DNA of 64,000 nucleotides from Neoscytalidium dimidiatum (taxonomy: Eukaryota > Ascomycota > Dothideomycetes > Botryosphaeriales > Botryosphaeriaceae): positions 620,001 through 684,000 of the forward strand of contig CM074704.1 of the NCBI GenBank assembly GCA_037367355.1. The letters run 5' to 3'. Shown one piece after another: positions 24,109-34,057 of this stretch (within the stretch, counting starts at the first letter, position 1; the number at the start of each line of letters is the position of its first letter). The notes beneath the pieces are model-generated. The model was not told the DNA's origin, made no database searches, and was given only the letters and a program-made list of their open reading frames with translations. A program made the position numbers and the translations under genes.

Positions 24109-24472
24109 CTGGAGATGGTGAAGGAAGGACAAAAGGACGAGACGGAGTGACGACAAATTGACAGCAGCGGGCAGGCTAGATGAAAAGAAGGAAAATAGAA
24201 AGGACGGAGGTCTGGAAACGGACGTGGGCGTGGAACGCCAATGGCCGCCGGTAAACCCAAGAGCGTGGCGGGGTGGTGAAGGAGCCTGTGCGGCCGGAAG
24301 GGGATTTGTCACGGGAGAGAGCCGGGTAGCGATTGGGGCACTAGTGGGGAAGCGCAGGAGGGCAGGGCCGGGGAATAGATGAATGATGGAACAGACGTCT
24401 CGACTCACCGAAGCCGTTGCCGGAGGCAGCGAAGGCGGCGTCCATTGCGTGGTTCTGCGAGAGTTGGGCCAT
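22417..24472 (-). CDS. bZIP transcription factor
   Basis: Six exons in transcript order: 24472-24409, 23898-23761, 23710-23623, 23572-23156, 22917-22579, 22516-22417. All junctions keep frame and give 381 aa. The basic region reads KPALTRRQELNRQAQR|THRERKE with the bZIP N-x7-R signature (N92 to R100), and the exon 3/4 junction falls inside it. The zipper runs from YIKCLEQEVLRL to about GIAYD. A Pro/Ser/Gly linker follows, then a conserved C-terminal block: IGIDFVLTLEKPCMEHMQ, GHALMQTCPPHSHIAEHPEE, EITPVMAWVAVVKDERF, and CYGFGAVIEEFEVRDALNSV. That block is shared by an uncharacterised class of fungal bZIP proteins. Exon 1 (MAQLSQNHAMDAAFAASG) is the least certain part: it needs a 510-nt intron with an AAG acceptor. 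A start at 24034 in the same frame is the alternative. A CT/GA repeat lies in this intron. Confidence 0.85.
24061..24107. repeat. (AG)n microsatellite
   Basis: About 23 AG units in a row on the plus strand, read as CT on the strand of the bZIP gene. It sits in the first intron of the bZIP model, or in its 5' UTR if translation starts at 24034. On the sense strand it would make a long polypyrimidine tract. Confidence 0.95.
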
Positions 24473-25188
24473 GCTGCTACAGGTTACGCATGGAGGCACA
24501 GGCGGGGGCGAGAGGGGCGAGAGGGGCGAGAGGGGGCGTGGGCGGGCTCTTTGAAGGCGGCGGTGGTCAGCGGTGGTCAGTTGCGATGAGGGCTATCTCG
24601 TTGTGCTGTCGCCCTGAGTCGGAGCCGCGATGGGTTTAATAGCTCAGGCAGGCGCAGGGCAGGCGCAGGGCAGGCGGGCCAATCGGGAGGGTAGCGTGGA
24701 TGGTGAGGTGCGACGGGGGCCCTCGACGTTGAGGTCTGACAGACTTGAGGCGCAGGGCAGGGAGGTTTGCTCGCAAACCGCAGGGGCACAGAGCGCGGGC
24801 ACGAGGGCGGGAGGACGAACTCACACGACAATATGTCAGCGACAGCAGGCGGGTTTTGGTGTTTCAGCGGCAGGCTGTTGAAAGCTTCGGTGGCTATTTG
24901 GAATTGCTATGCCTGCGGGAGCGCGCCGGTGGGAGGCGGAGCCTTGGGCGGGCCGTGCGGCGACGCGCTGACGAGGAGATGCCGGCCACCACCCTGCCGG
25001 TCACGGCTGACGAGTCGTGCGGGAGCGTGGCAGCGCGCGTGAGAGCAGGGCCGACGGGAGGGAACGCGGCCGGGGGTGGGGATGAGCGGCGAGGGACGAG
25101 TGGACGAAGGACGACGAGTGAGGCGGCGACGGCGGCGGCGCTGCGGATTGCGGGATGCGGACTGCGGGATGCGCTGGGAGCTGCCGGA

Positions 25189-25221
<33 letters not shown>

Positions 25222-25844
25222 GCTGAGCGCAGGCCCTGTGCTGTGGCCCTGCTGCAGGCAGCCCGGTCGGTCTGTGTCGGTCGTCGGTCGTCGGTCGTCG
25301 GTTGGTCAGGCAGGCCTGAGCGCGCTGCAGCGGGCCTCCTGCTGCTGGGCGCAAGCCGCGATCATGCACCGCCCAGCGATGAATACGGTGCGGCGTTACG
25401 GCACAGCTCAGCGCAATACACGGCGGCGTCGTGGTAATGCGCCAGACCAGGCTGCCGAGTCCGCCGGCCGCGCGCCAGCCCCCGCGCTGATTGGGCGCTG
25501 GGCTGACTGTGCACCCGCCACCCGCCAATACAGTACACCACGCATAACGCGCATCTTTCTTCCCATCGCATCGCATCGCATCTCGACAAGCCTGGCCCGG
25601 CCGGCGATCATCTCTTCCGGCGATCACCTGCGATCCCAGTCCCAGCTCCCACGGCCCTATTCTCGACCAGGCCCGCCCGGCGCCGTGCAGCCATGGCTGC
25701 TGCCCCTCTGCCCCTCCAACAAGTTGCTGCCCCAGGGCCGCCAGCCAAGCTCCCCACACGCACACGCACACGCACACGCCCACGCCCACGCCCAGCGACA
25801 CCTCAGCCATCGCGACCTGCCTGCGCCTCGTGTTACCCCCAGCC
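24473..25844. promoter_or_regulatory. Divergent promoter region rich in short tandem repeats
   Basis: This is the shared upstream region of the bZIP gene (minus) and the acyltransferase gene (plus). Besides the G-run array at 24504-24536 it contains GGGCAGGCGCA repeats at about 24654-24680, CGGGCG repeats at about 25189-25222, TCG/GTCGG repeats at about 25277-25308, CGCAT repeats at about 25564-25580 and CACACG/CCCACG repeats at about 25755-25795. The long GC-rich ORFs read through these repeats and are not credible genes. Confidence 0.6.
24504..24536 (+). repeat. Four-tract G-run array (possible G-quadruplex)
   Basis: Four runs of four to five G (24504-24508, 24514-24517, 24523-24526, 24532-24536) are separated by the same CGAGA-type spacer of about five bases. 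This meets the usual G4 pattern. It lies 30-65 nt upstream of the first bZIP ATG, on the non-template side as seen from the acyltransferase gene. Confidence 0.6.
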
Positions 25845-27396
25845 ATGAACGCGACACCCGCTCCCACGCGCCCGCCCGGGCCTCCCTCTGTCCTCGTCCA
25901 CGCTGCCCGCGCTGTGCGCGCCGTCGCTGTGATCTCGCCCTGGCTGGCCCACCTCTTGGCCGTTGACCTCATACTTTCGCTGCTGCTCCCGCTGAAGTGG
26001 CTTGCGCCTACAGCTGTCTACAACGCCTCGTCGTCCCTCGCCAACTCGGTCTGGGCGTGGATCCAGGCCATATTCACTCGCCTCAACCGTGCCGACATTG
26101 CCCTGACCTCCAACTGCCCTGCCGGCCTGCCACACGGGCAGTCGGCTGTCGTCATCGCAAACCATGTAGCCTGGTCCGACTTCTACATGATACAGGAAGC
26201 CGCCAAACGCGCAGGCATGCTCGGCCGGTGTCGCTGGTTTGCGAAGCGCAGTCTGCGTTGGGTGCCGTTCCTGGGCTGGGGCTTGTGGGTCATGGGCATG
26301 CCTCTGGTCAGTCGCAAGTGGGCTTCTGATCGCGTCGAGTTGGAAAAGGTCTTTCGAGATATCGTGTCCAAGCGCTGGCCTGTCTGTACGTCGAATGACA
26401 ATTCCCCAAGTCCCAACCACGCATGCTGCCATCCGGGTCCGCTCTGCACTGTTACGCGAGCTAGCTCACACGCTGTGTCACAATGTGTACAGGAGCCTGG
26501 ACAAGGACTTCTTCGGTCGTGTATGGTGGTGCTACCTCTGATCGAGTCTGGCTATCTTTGATCACTCCGTTACACGCGTCCCAGTTGCTCGTTGATTCAA
26601 CGGTCCATTCAATTGCTGTCATGCGCTGTTGCTAGCTTCGTCAATTGCACTCCCAGAAGTCACCATCGCCAGTTGCGCTTGTTCCTGGTTTTCTTCTCAT
26701 CTGCGTTTACTACCTTCCCAACTCACACCGACCTGGGCTTTCCGTGCCCATCCAGTCTTGACCGCTGTCTCTCCTCCCCTCCTGCTGCTATCTTTGTCCG
26801 CGGTGCTTCTATCTTTACCCCTGGAGGCGTCCGTCACCAGCCCCATAGCACCACAAGCCCACCACGTCACCACCTCTCCTCCAAACATGACCCTCTCACT
26901 AACATAGCCACCTTCGTTTCCAGGGCTCATCGCCTACAGCGAGGGCACGCGCTTCACGCCAGCACGTCATGCCGCCGCCGTCGCGTTCTGCGAGAAGGCC
27001 TCCAAGCCTCCACCGTCGCCCTACACTCTTGTGCCCCGACCCCGAGGCTTCGTGGCCACCGTTAACGCCCTGCGTGATAATGCCCCTCACGTGCGTTCCA
27101 TCCTCGACGTCACCATCGCCTACGCGCGGGGTAAGGAGTTCATGCGCGCCCCCAGGTTCTGGGAAACGCTCTCCAATTGGAATCTGAGGGGCGAGGGCTA
27201 CAGATTCTATGCGCATGTGGAGAGGTGGGACATGGAAGCACTGCCGCGCGGAGAGGACGCGCTGGCGAAGTGGCTGGAGGAGAGGTGGGTGGAAAAGGGG
27301 GAGAGGTTAGAGAAGCTCAGGGAACAGCTTGAAAGAGGGGAGGAGTGGGAAGGGGACTTGGTGGCCGGTGAGGGTGCGGGCAAGAAGGATGTGTAG
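25845..27396 (+). CDS. PlsC-family acyltransferase (lysophosphatidic acid acyltransferase-like)
   Basis: Two exons, 25845-26385 and 26924-27396, encode 337 aa. A hydrophobic segment (about 28-55) anchors the protein in the ER membrane. Motif I is NHVAWSD (N106-H107...D112), the catalytic NHx4D. FAKRSLRWVPFLGWG is the motif II region. After the intron, SEGTRF (E187-G188-T189-R190) is the phosphate-binding motif III, and VPRPRGFVATV supplies the Pro-rich motif IV. The reaction expected is transfer of an acyl chain from acyl-CoA to the sn-2 position of a lysophospholipid, in phospholipid and triglyceride synthesis. The tail is Glu/Lys-rich. The 538-nt intron (donor GTACGT, CTAAC branch just before TTTCCAG) is very long for this window, but splicing restores the exact W-L-I-A-Y-S-E-G-T-R context, so I trust it. 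Confidence 0.87.
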
Positions 27397-29295
27397 TGGG
27401 CTCTTCTGACGCAGTTTCACAGCGATTGCCATTTCGGGTAATAGATGGGCCGGGTTGGATCTTGAGGCTGGGCGACGCGTGCAGGGATTGTCGGTTCTGG
27501 AAGAACCTTAGTGACTAATTGCTTACAGCATGCCAGGACGTCGAGTTAGAAGGCTAGATAGCGTCATCCTTTCCAATTTGCAGCTGCATGATCTGAAGCG
27601 TGGGAGTGAGCGCCGCTCGTCTCAAGAACATCTGGAACACTTCCAGAACCCGTGCTGGAGGGCTGAAGAATGAGTTCCATCGCCAGCACATTCCGGATCT
27701 CAAATCCAGTCCTTGCAGGACTTGCAGTAGTAGAAACGACAGGAGGACCCATCCGTCCCCCCCGAAAGTCTCGAAAATGGCAGCTCCCACATCAAACGCC
27801 AGCAGAGGTTCGTCGCACCTGGCCGGACGCACGTCGGTTTCCAATCGCCAACTTTTGCCACCGAAGCTCAACAAGCCATCTGACTTCGAGCGCCGGTTGT
27901 TCCTGGAAGCGTGGATTCCCGGGATCGAGGGTCCCACGTCAGACAGGGTAACGCTCGAATTGCGCGGGTTAGATGCGGCCGGCTGCTTGCGCCATCACCA
28001 CCCACTGCCCACCCCAATCAACCAGCCCGCGCCTCCTCGCATCGAAGCCGCCCGCAGGACTTGACGGTCGGCGGCCGGAACGGTGCTTCTGCGGTTACCT
28101 ACGCGGGCGTTTTACATCGCCCGTTGTTTCCGGCTGCTCGGGCATCCTCAGCGGCACTTCGCAGCCGTCTGACCGGGGGGGGGCATTCGACGGGTCCGCC
28201 CTGCCGGATGCCATCCGCCTGCACCGCCACAACCTCGCTGTCTCAAGCCGCGTCGTCTACGCTGGATACTTGCCGAGAGCACGCAAAGTACGCGGGCGAG
28301 TGCATGGTTTGGGTCCAGATCCGGATCGGGGGAAGATCCCTCCGCAGGGAGGTTCCCGTCAGCAGCTAGTCGTGTTCTTTTTTTCTTCTCTCTTTTCATA
28401 TGTGAAAACAATCTAGAACTCAAGCATAGACGAAGGGGAGAGGGGCATGAAAAATGCAATGAGAAGGTTGTGGAAACGATGAGGGCAAAATGCCCGAGCC
28501 TGAGGAAACATGAGCATGGAGAGACTGGAGCACACTCGCCCGATGTAGATAATACTTCCCTCCTAACTGTAACCATGCATGAACGCCTCGCAAGCCTTGT
28601 AAAAGAAACAAGAGGTGAAGAGAAAAAAAAAAAAAGCCTAGGAGCGAGATTCTTTAACGACATGCCACGAAAAACGTCATCAAACCGCATTAAAAAAAAA
28701 GCAACCCCGCCAGCCGTCACGAAATCCCACCGTTCAACTTCCCATTTCAGGTAATCTGCGCATCCTGCTCACCCCGCCATTCAGGTAATCAAACATTCCC
28801 GTTTCAGAATAGCAAAGTCCACCTAATCCTACTTTTCCGACCTCCCGGAACCTCCAGATGTGCCTACACAGTACATCGCACAAGCGCACCGACCCCATGA
28901 CGTACATCGCAACGGCCCAAGCGGCGCCCTTTTTGCCCACGCCCCGTTTTCCTGCCACCCGCCATCCATTCCCGAACGGGCAACTCTATCCCGAGCCGCC
29001 GTGCTCCCCCATTGGCGCGCCCCCTGAGCGAGCACCACGTAACACCCCTCCAGGCCAGTGCCGAGACGGGACGGGGAAGGGGAAAGAAGAAGAGGAAGAA
29101 GAAGAAGATGGGAGGAGAAGGGCCCGCCTTCGCTCTCCTTCTCCTGCCGTGAAACGTGATGCGGCAGGATGAAGGCCCATCTCGCGGTAAGGAAACAGGC
29201 CTCCATCGTTCCTTTCGCAGGTTGCACACCTCAGGCCGAGTGCCGGACATTGGGACCCAAAAGCGGTCGAAAATAGGGCTTAGAGGGTAAGGAAT
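27397..29295. other. Convergent intergenic region
   Basis: It lies between the 3' ends of the acyltransferase gene and palC. An open frame near 27600-28064 (also readable as a small protein from ATG 27777) and a minus-strand ORF 27554-27937 are the only candidates; neither shows a motif. A tracts occur at 28624 and 28693. A small gene near 27.6-28.0 kb cannot be excluded. Confidence 0.45.
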
Positions 29296-31033
29296 CTAAT
29301 AATAGTTCCTGTCGCCGCCGTAGTAGTCGCCGCCGGTGCCCGGGAAGGCGCCTACGACGGAGGGGTCCGCTGCCGCGGCGGCAGCCTCGTCACCGCTGTC
29401 GTCCTCGTTGCCCGCGAAGCCCGCGTCGGCCGGGTCAGGCGGGGCGCGCATGCGGGCGAGGAGGGTCTCGTCGAGCGTGGGGAGCTTGTAGGGTTTGGGC
29501 GTGTGGTACTCGCGGCCGGATGGCATGCTGGCGAGGAGGGGCTCGATGGGGGGGATGGTTTGGACGCCGACCTAATCCGTCCATCAGCACATTCGCTCAC
29601 GAAAAGGCGCAGAAGGCTTGAATATCGTAGCGGAGTGCAAAGGCGGCAGTGTGAAACAACAAAAGAGAAAAAGAAAGTAAACTCACCGTATCGTTCATCT
29701 TCACCCACTTCTTCTCCAGCATCTCCACCACCCTCCCCTCCTCGAACCTGCCCGCGTCGCTCCCCCAACCGCTCCCCTTCTCAATCTTCCGATCCTCCCT
29801 CTTCTCCGCCCAATCCTTCTTCAACCGCGACGCCAACCCCTTCTTCCTCACCTCGTCCTCCGCCTCCCCACCGCCACCACCACCCCCCACGAACCCCAAC
29901 TCCCTCCTCGCCGCCCTCAGCCACGCGATCCCCTCGCCCGTCCTCCCCGCCAACTCCGCATCGATCCCCAGAAACCTGCACGCCTTCCCCCTCGCCGTCC
30001 TCCTCAGATCCTCCAGATACCGCACCAGCGCGTCATCCACCTTGCCCGCGCCGAGGCTCCTGACGGCGGCGGCGGCGGCGGCGCCCCTGCCCGCGTGCTC
30101 CGCCGCCGCCAGGCACAGCCGCGCGAACAGGTGGGCGCGCACCTTGGGGATGTCGGGCGCCTTGAACATCCAGTCCTTGCTCGCGCGGCTGCGCTCCTCG
30201 GCCACGACGGCCGGGTAGGGGTCGTCCTTCAGCACGGCGATCAGCGTCGCCTCGGCGAGGGTGAGCTCCGCGAGCGCCGTCTGCACGCCGGGCGCGATGT
30301 CGACGGGGAGGGAGGCCGATGCTGCTGCTGCTGCTGCTGCACTGCTCGACCCCGGGAAGCGGCGCGTTTTGGGCTGCTGCCCGCCGCATCCGCCTCCCTC
30401 TCCCTCTCCTCCACCTTCGCCCGGTGGTGCGGAGGGTGGCAGGTGGCTCCCGGCCCGGTGCGCGAGGAAGGCGTGGACGGCGTGCGCCTCGAGGAAGGCG
30501 CGCATGGCGGCCGCGATGGCGGCGCCGCGCTGCTCGGGCGAGGGGAGGCTGGCGGCGGCGGCGGCGGCGGCGGCCGAGTTGTGCAGGGCGTGCAGGTGCG
30601 CGCGCGCCTGCAGGCTGTGCGCGTAGGCGAGCGTGGTCAGCGCGAAGGCCAGCTCCGCGGCGAGGCTGGGCGCGCGCGCGCGCGGCGGGTCGCGGCCGGG
30701 CAGCGTGGCGGTCAGGGTGGCGCGCCAGAAGGCGGAGAAGGGCTTGAGGGGCGTGATGGCGATGCTGTCGGCTTGCGCTGACGATGGCGGGGAGGGGCGG
30801 AGCCCGGCGTCCAGGGCTGCGGCGTGCGGGATGTAGTCGGCCAAGGCGGACTGCACGGCGGGTAGGTTGGAGGTCTGGGATGGGGGTGGCAGGCGTTTGT
30901 GCTTCTTGAGGACGTCGCGGAGCACGCCGCGGGCGGTGGTTGCGGCGAGTGGGAGCGAGGGGTGGGACGGGCTGCTGAGGTAGTCGGTGAAGGACACGGA
31001 GGAGGTTGTCGGGAGCTCGAAGGGGAACGGCAT
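29296..31033 (-). CDS. palC: pH-response regulator PalC (BRO1-domain protein)
   Basis: Two exons, 31033-29687 and 29571-29296, with a 115-nt intron, encode 540 aa. The N-terminus MPFPFELPTTSSVSFTDYLS, then HPSLPLAATTARGVLRDVLK and KHKRLPPP, is the signature start of fungal PalC. The BRO1-type helical domain fills most of the rest, with TLAYAHSLQARAHLHAL, FKAPDIPKVRAHLFARLCLA and KACRFLGIDAELAGRTGEGI recognisable. The C-terminal exon has the conserved MPSGREYHTPKPY and RMRAPPDP segments and ends GGDYYGGDRNYY. PalC links the plasma-membrane pH sensing complex (PalH/PalI/PalF) to ESCRT-III Vps32, leading to PacC activation. Alanine runs at about 150-165 and 235-250 and a Gly/Glu-rich insert come from GC-rich repeats and are probably loops. 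Confidence 0.93.
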
Positions 31034-31632
31034 CTTTTCTCTTGAGTTTCAAGTCCCCTTCTGGACTTCCGTAATTCGTGGATGGTGGTGGAGAGAAAGG
31101 TGTGACGTTGAGCTTAAGTAGGCCGGACCTTGCCCCGCGGTTTTATGTTCTTCTTTGGGGGCGAAATTGATGCCTCAGCCAGGCTTGGCCTCGTCGCCTT
31201 GCGGGTCCTGAGATGGCAATTGGTTATATTCGAGTGGAGTGCACAGCCTCATGTTACTGGAGCCATTGGCGGTGAGATTGAAAGCATGTTGGGGGTGAGC
31301 TTTTGATGCAGTGCGGAGGTGCGGAGCGGTCCACTGGGGAAACGTCGGCCATATTCACTGATGGCCCGTCTCCGTCACATCAACATGCATAGCAGTCTTC
31401 AGCGCTTCCGAAAACAACATGCTCATTGAGGCGCTGGAGCTGGCCAGCATGTTCGATAGATATGATATAAGCCCATTTGAGCTCGTTGCCCCGCCCACGT
31501 ATACACACTGGCGTTTTCGCGGTGGACCCAATATTCCCAATTGTCTCTCCCGACAGGTCCATCTTTCTCTATTCCTCGTATCCATACCTGCGACTGTCAA
31601 TCCATAACCCGACTCGCCCGTCGCCCCAGTAT
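31034..31632. other. palC promoter and complex I subunit 3' flank
   Basis: It holds the palC 5' flank on the left and the 3' flank of the NDUFB10-like gene on the right. No gene is supported. Confidence 0.5.
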
Positions 31633-32047
31633 CTATTTGGGCGCATAGTTATGCTGCTGGAACAGGTGGCCCTTGATCTTGGATTCCTTCAGCAGCTCAA
31701 AGTAGCGTTCTGCATACCAGTCGTGTCAGTCAGCCCCATTGCACGAGCGTCGCAGCTCCCATCCTGAACCAATGCAATATCCTTCAACCGCACGGCCGGG
31801 CGGTGGCATGGCGGGACTCACCTCTCAGGTGGCCACACTTCTCCAGGTGGTTGACGCCCTCCCTGTAGTAGCACTTGCCCAACTCCTCGCGGACCAGGCG
31901 CGCCATCATGGTCTTGACCCATTGCTCCCGGATAATCGAGTCCTGGGCGGCCTTGTAGGCGGCATTGTCGTTGTAGTCGACGCCGTCAAAGGTTGGCGGG
32001 ACCTTGGGCTTCTTCGCGAGGAAGGCCTCGGACTCTGGCGTCGGCAT
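31633..32047 (-). CDS. NDUFB10: NADH:ubiquinone oxidoreductase subunit, PDSW/NDUFB10 family
   Basis: Two exons, 32047-31822 and 31709-31633, with a 112-nt intron, encode 100 aa, the normal length for the fungal ~12-kDa subunit. The start MPTPESEAFLAKKPKVPPTF and the block IIREQWVKTMMARLVREELG, KCYYREGVNHLEKC, GHLRERYFELLKES, ending FQQHNYAPK are diagnostic. Two cysteines (in KCYY and EKC) fit the Cys pairs used for disulfides on the intermembrane-space side. It is an accessory subunit of the membrane arm of mitochondrial complex I and carries no cleavable leader, as in the family. Reading upstream in the same frame is possible but the added residues are basic low complexity, so I keep this ATG. 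Confidence 0.92.
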
Positions 32048-32348
32048 GGCGGTGATTGTGCGTCCGCTGCGGGCGGTGGAGGGACCGGGGGAACGGGAGG
32101 CGGGTGGTAGTCGGGGGGCAATTGGAGACGCGCCGCGGGTGTCGAGGTGGCTGCGGACGCGGGTCGTCGGCGGGTGGGTGCTGTTGGTTGCTGGGTAGCT
32201 GGGCGAGCTTGCGAGAGGCTTGGATCTGTAATGAGAGGCACGTCGTTCGTCCGAGAAGCTCCGCCCACCGACCGCCAAGACCCGCCGCCGATCAACCCGC
32301 CCTCGCCCTCGCCCTCGCTCTGCGCTCAACCTTTACCATTCATCACCA
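32048..32348. promoter_or_regulatory. Short spacer with the NDUFB10-like promoter
   Basis: 301 bases between two co-directed minus-strand genes. It holds the promoter of the complex I subunit, with CCTCGCC repeats around 32299-32323. No gene is supported. Confidence 0.5.
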
Positions 32349-32762
32349 CTATGTACCGCTCCTGCGCAAGCCAGCTTTGAAGATGTCGCTCATCCGTCCC
32401 ATGCGCGACGACCGATCCGTACCGCTACTGCTATGGCCGCCGCTCGCGTCCGGACCCCCCCACGTCTTCCACGCATTCTCATCGGCGCGCGGGCTTTGAT
32501 ACTTCATGCGCCATTTCCATTCCTCGAACCGCACCACCTCGCCGCGCTGTTCCGCCTCTGCTAGCAGTGTATTGCGCTGCTGTAGACATGCCCAGCAATT
32601 CACATACAATTTGCGTGTTTGGTACGGATGCGATCGAAGCCGGCAGGTGCTGGAGTAGTCGTTGTCAGCCGTGAGGGACGCTTCGCTGCACCGCACCAGC
32701 GGGCCGGGTCGCCAGAAGGAATGTCCGCATGTTGTGAAGATGAAGAGCTTGTGATAGCACAT
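32349..32762 (-). CDS. Small conserved fungal protein with zinc-finger-like cysteines
   Basis: Single exon, 137 aa. It begins MCYHKLFIFTTCGHSFWRPG and carries four or five Cys plus His (Cys2, Cys12-Gly-His14, Cys25, Cys40, then Cys57 and Cys60 in NCWACLQQRN). This spacing, with CGHS near the start and CxxC after about 45 residues, resembles a degenerate RING- or zinc-ribbon-like fold found in many small ascomycete proteins. A second conserved patch is VVRFEEWKWRMKYQSP. The tail is Ser/Gly-rich with two Arg/Met clusters. No enzyme motif is visible and function is unknown. It ends 302 bp upstream of the start of the complex I subunit gene. Confidence 0.72.
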   Translation of the reverse strand: MCYHKLFIFTTCGHSFWRPGPLVRCSEASLTADNDYSSTCRLRSHPYQTRKLYVNCWACLQQRNTLLAEAEQRGEVVRFEEWKWRMKYQSPRADENAWKTWGGPDASGGHSSSGTDRSSRMGRMSDIFKAGLRRSGT

Positions 32763-34057
32763 CGCGTGAAATAGGAGAGATGTGATTGGACTTGGTAGCC
32801 ACGGAGTTTGTCCAGGATCATTTCTACTCCCGCTTGTATGCTTTGAAGTTCACTCTAGTCTTCTTTGTCTATCTCTTCCGGATGGGTTTGTACTACTGGC
32901 CTCGGACCACCTAAGTCTTTGTTGTACTATGTTTTCTACGAAAGGATAATGAACCATCGCGGACTTGTTACCTTACGAGCTAGATCTCAACCAAGGACGG
33001 GCATGCTCGTTGCGCTGCTTCGTGATAGAGTCGGTATTCTACTGTACCATCTTTAGACTGCTTGATATTACTACGCGAAACTCATCTTTGGTGTCTAGCC
33101 ATGGTAAGGCCGATGTAAAGATCTCCCTTGCAGTACGCTAGTTCCATCGCGCAGATCGAGCCAACAATTCACAAGCTTATTTATCGCAATATCCGAATGA
33201 TCTATACTTTGCCCAGTGTCGTTGCCTAATTTGTGGATCATCAAATGCTTGGGCGTTCAGGTCGCGAATAACCATACGTCACGTTAACCCGTAGTATCCT
33301 TTTTTGAAAGGTCAATCTCTCTAGTCCCATCAAAGGCCAATGTTAGCTATCAGACACATCGTCCTCGCCAATAATAACTTCCTCACGTCATCACCTCCAC
33401 GTCAACGGCAATGAGCTCAACTTCCTCGACATCGATCAAGGATGGCCAGTCTATGAGGCTTGTTTTTTTTTTTTGACTTACATACAAAAAGGGAATTTCG
33501 GCCAGAAACTCTCACGCTATCCCGTCCGGGCGGAGGATCTTTCAATGAACGCAACCCCAGCAGATAGCTTCGCCTACAAAACTTCTACATGCCGTGGACT
33601 AATCAGGACGAAGGGTTTCCCAGTTAGCGCGATGTCTCTGCATCTGCGTCTGATTCTCGGGTATGTGAGGTATATGTCTATACATAAGGCCGATATGACG
33701 AATATGACATTGAACTATTTTCTGGCAACACTACGATAAATATTACCTATGCAAGCAACCCCGACAAGCATTCCGAGGGGTGCAGATTACATCATCGAGT
33801 AGCTATCTGTCTGCAATTCTCACCGTCAAACGTTACGATAGCCTTTCAGCTTCCCGAGTCAGCGGAGCACTATTCGATACCAGCCTCAGGGTCTAGATGT
33901 TTCTTTTCAACAAAGCCCGCTAATCACCGTGAGCCCCTTGCGGGCTGACTGTGCGCAACAATTCACAGCAGATTCGTTTCGGAATGCAATAAATCTTTCA
34001 ACCGCTAGCGCTATGCAACCTTTCTGTACATTGAATAAGACATCTAAGATGAACCCT
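32763..34057. other. AT-rich intergenic region at the core/accessory boundary
   Basis: 1.3 kb without a supported gene. Base composition becomes visibly more AT-rich here than to the left. An oligo-T tract lies at about 33462-33474. ORF 33473-33739 has no motif. Confidence 0.5.

Noticed and set aside
27600..28064. Small protein gene after the acyltransferase
   Set aside because: Starts with GTG, shows no motif, and a competing minus-strand ORF overlaps; kept only as an open possibility.
29781..30836. Several long plus-strand ORFs opposite palC
   Set aside because: They are antisense shadows of the PalC reading frame, created by high GC and alanine repeats; palC has clear family motifs and splicing.
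33473..33739. 88-aa ORF near an oligo-T tract
   Set aside because: No motif and typical chance length for this AT-richer stretch.
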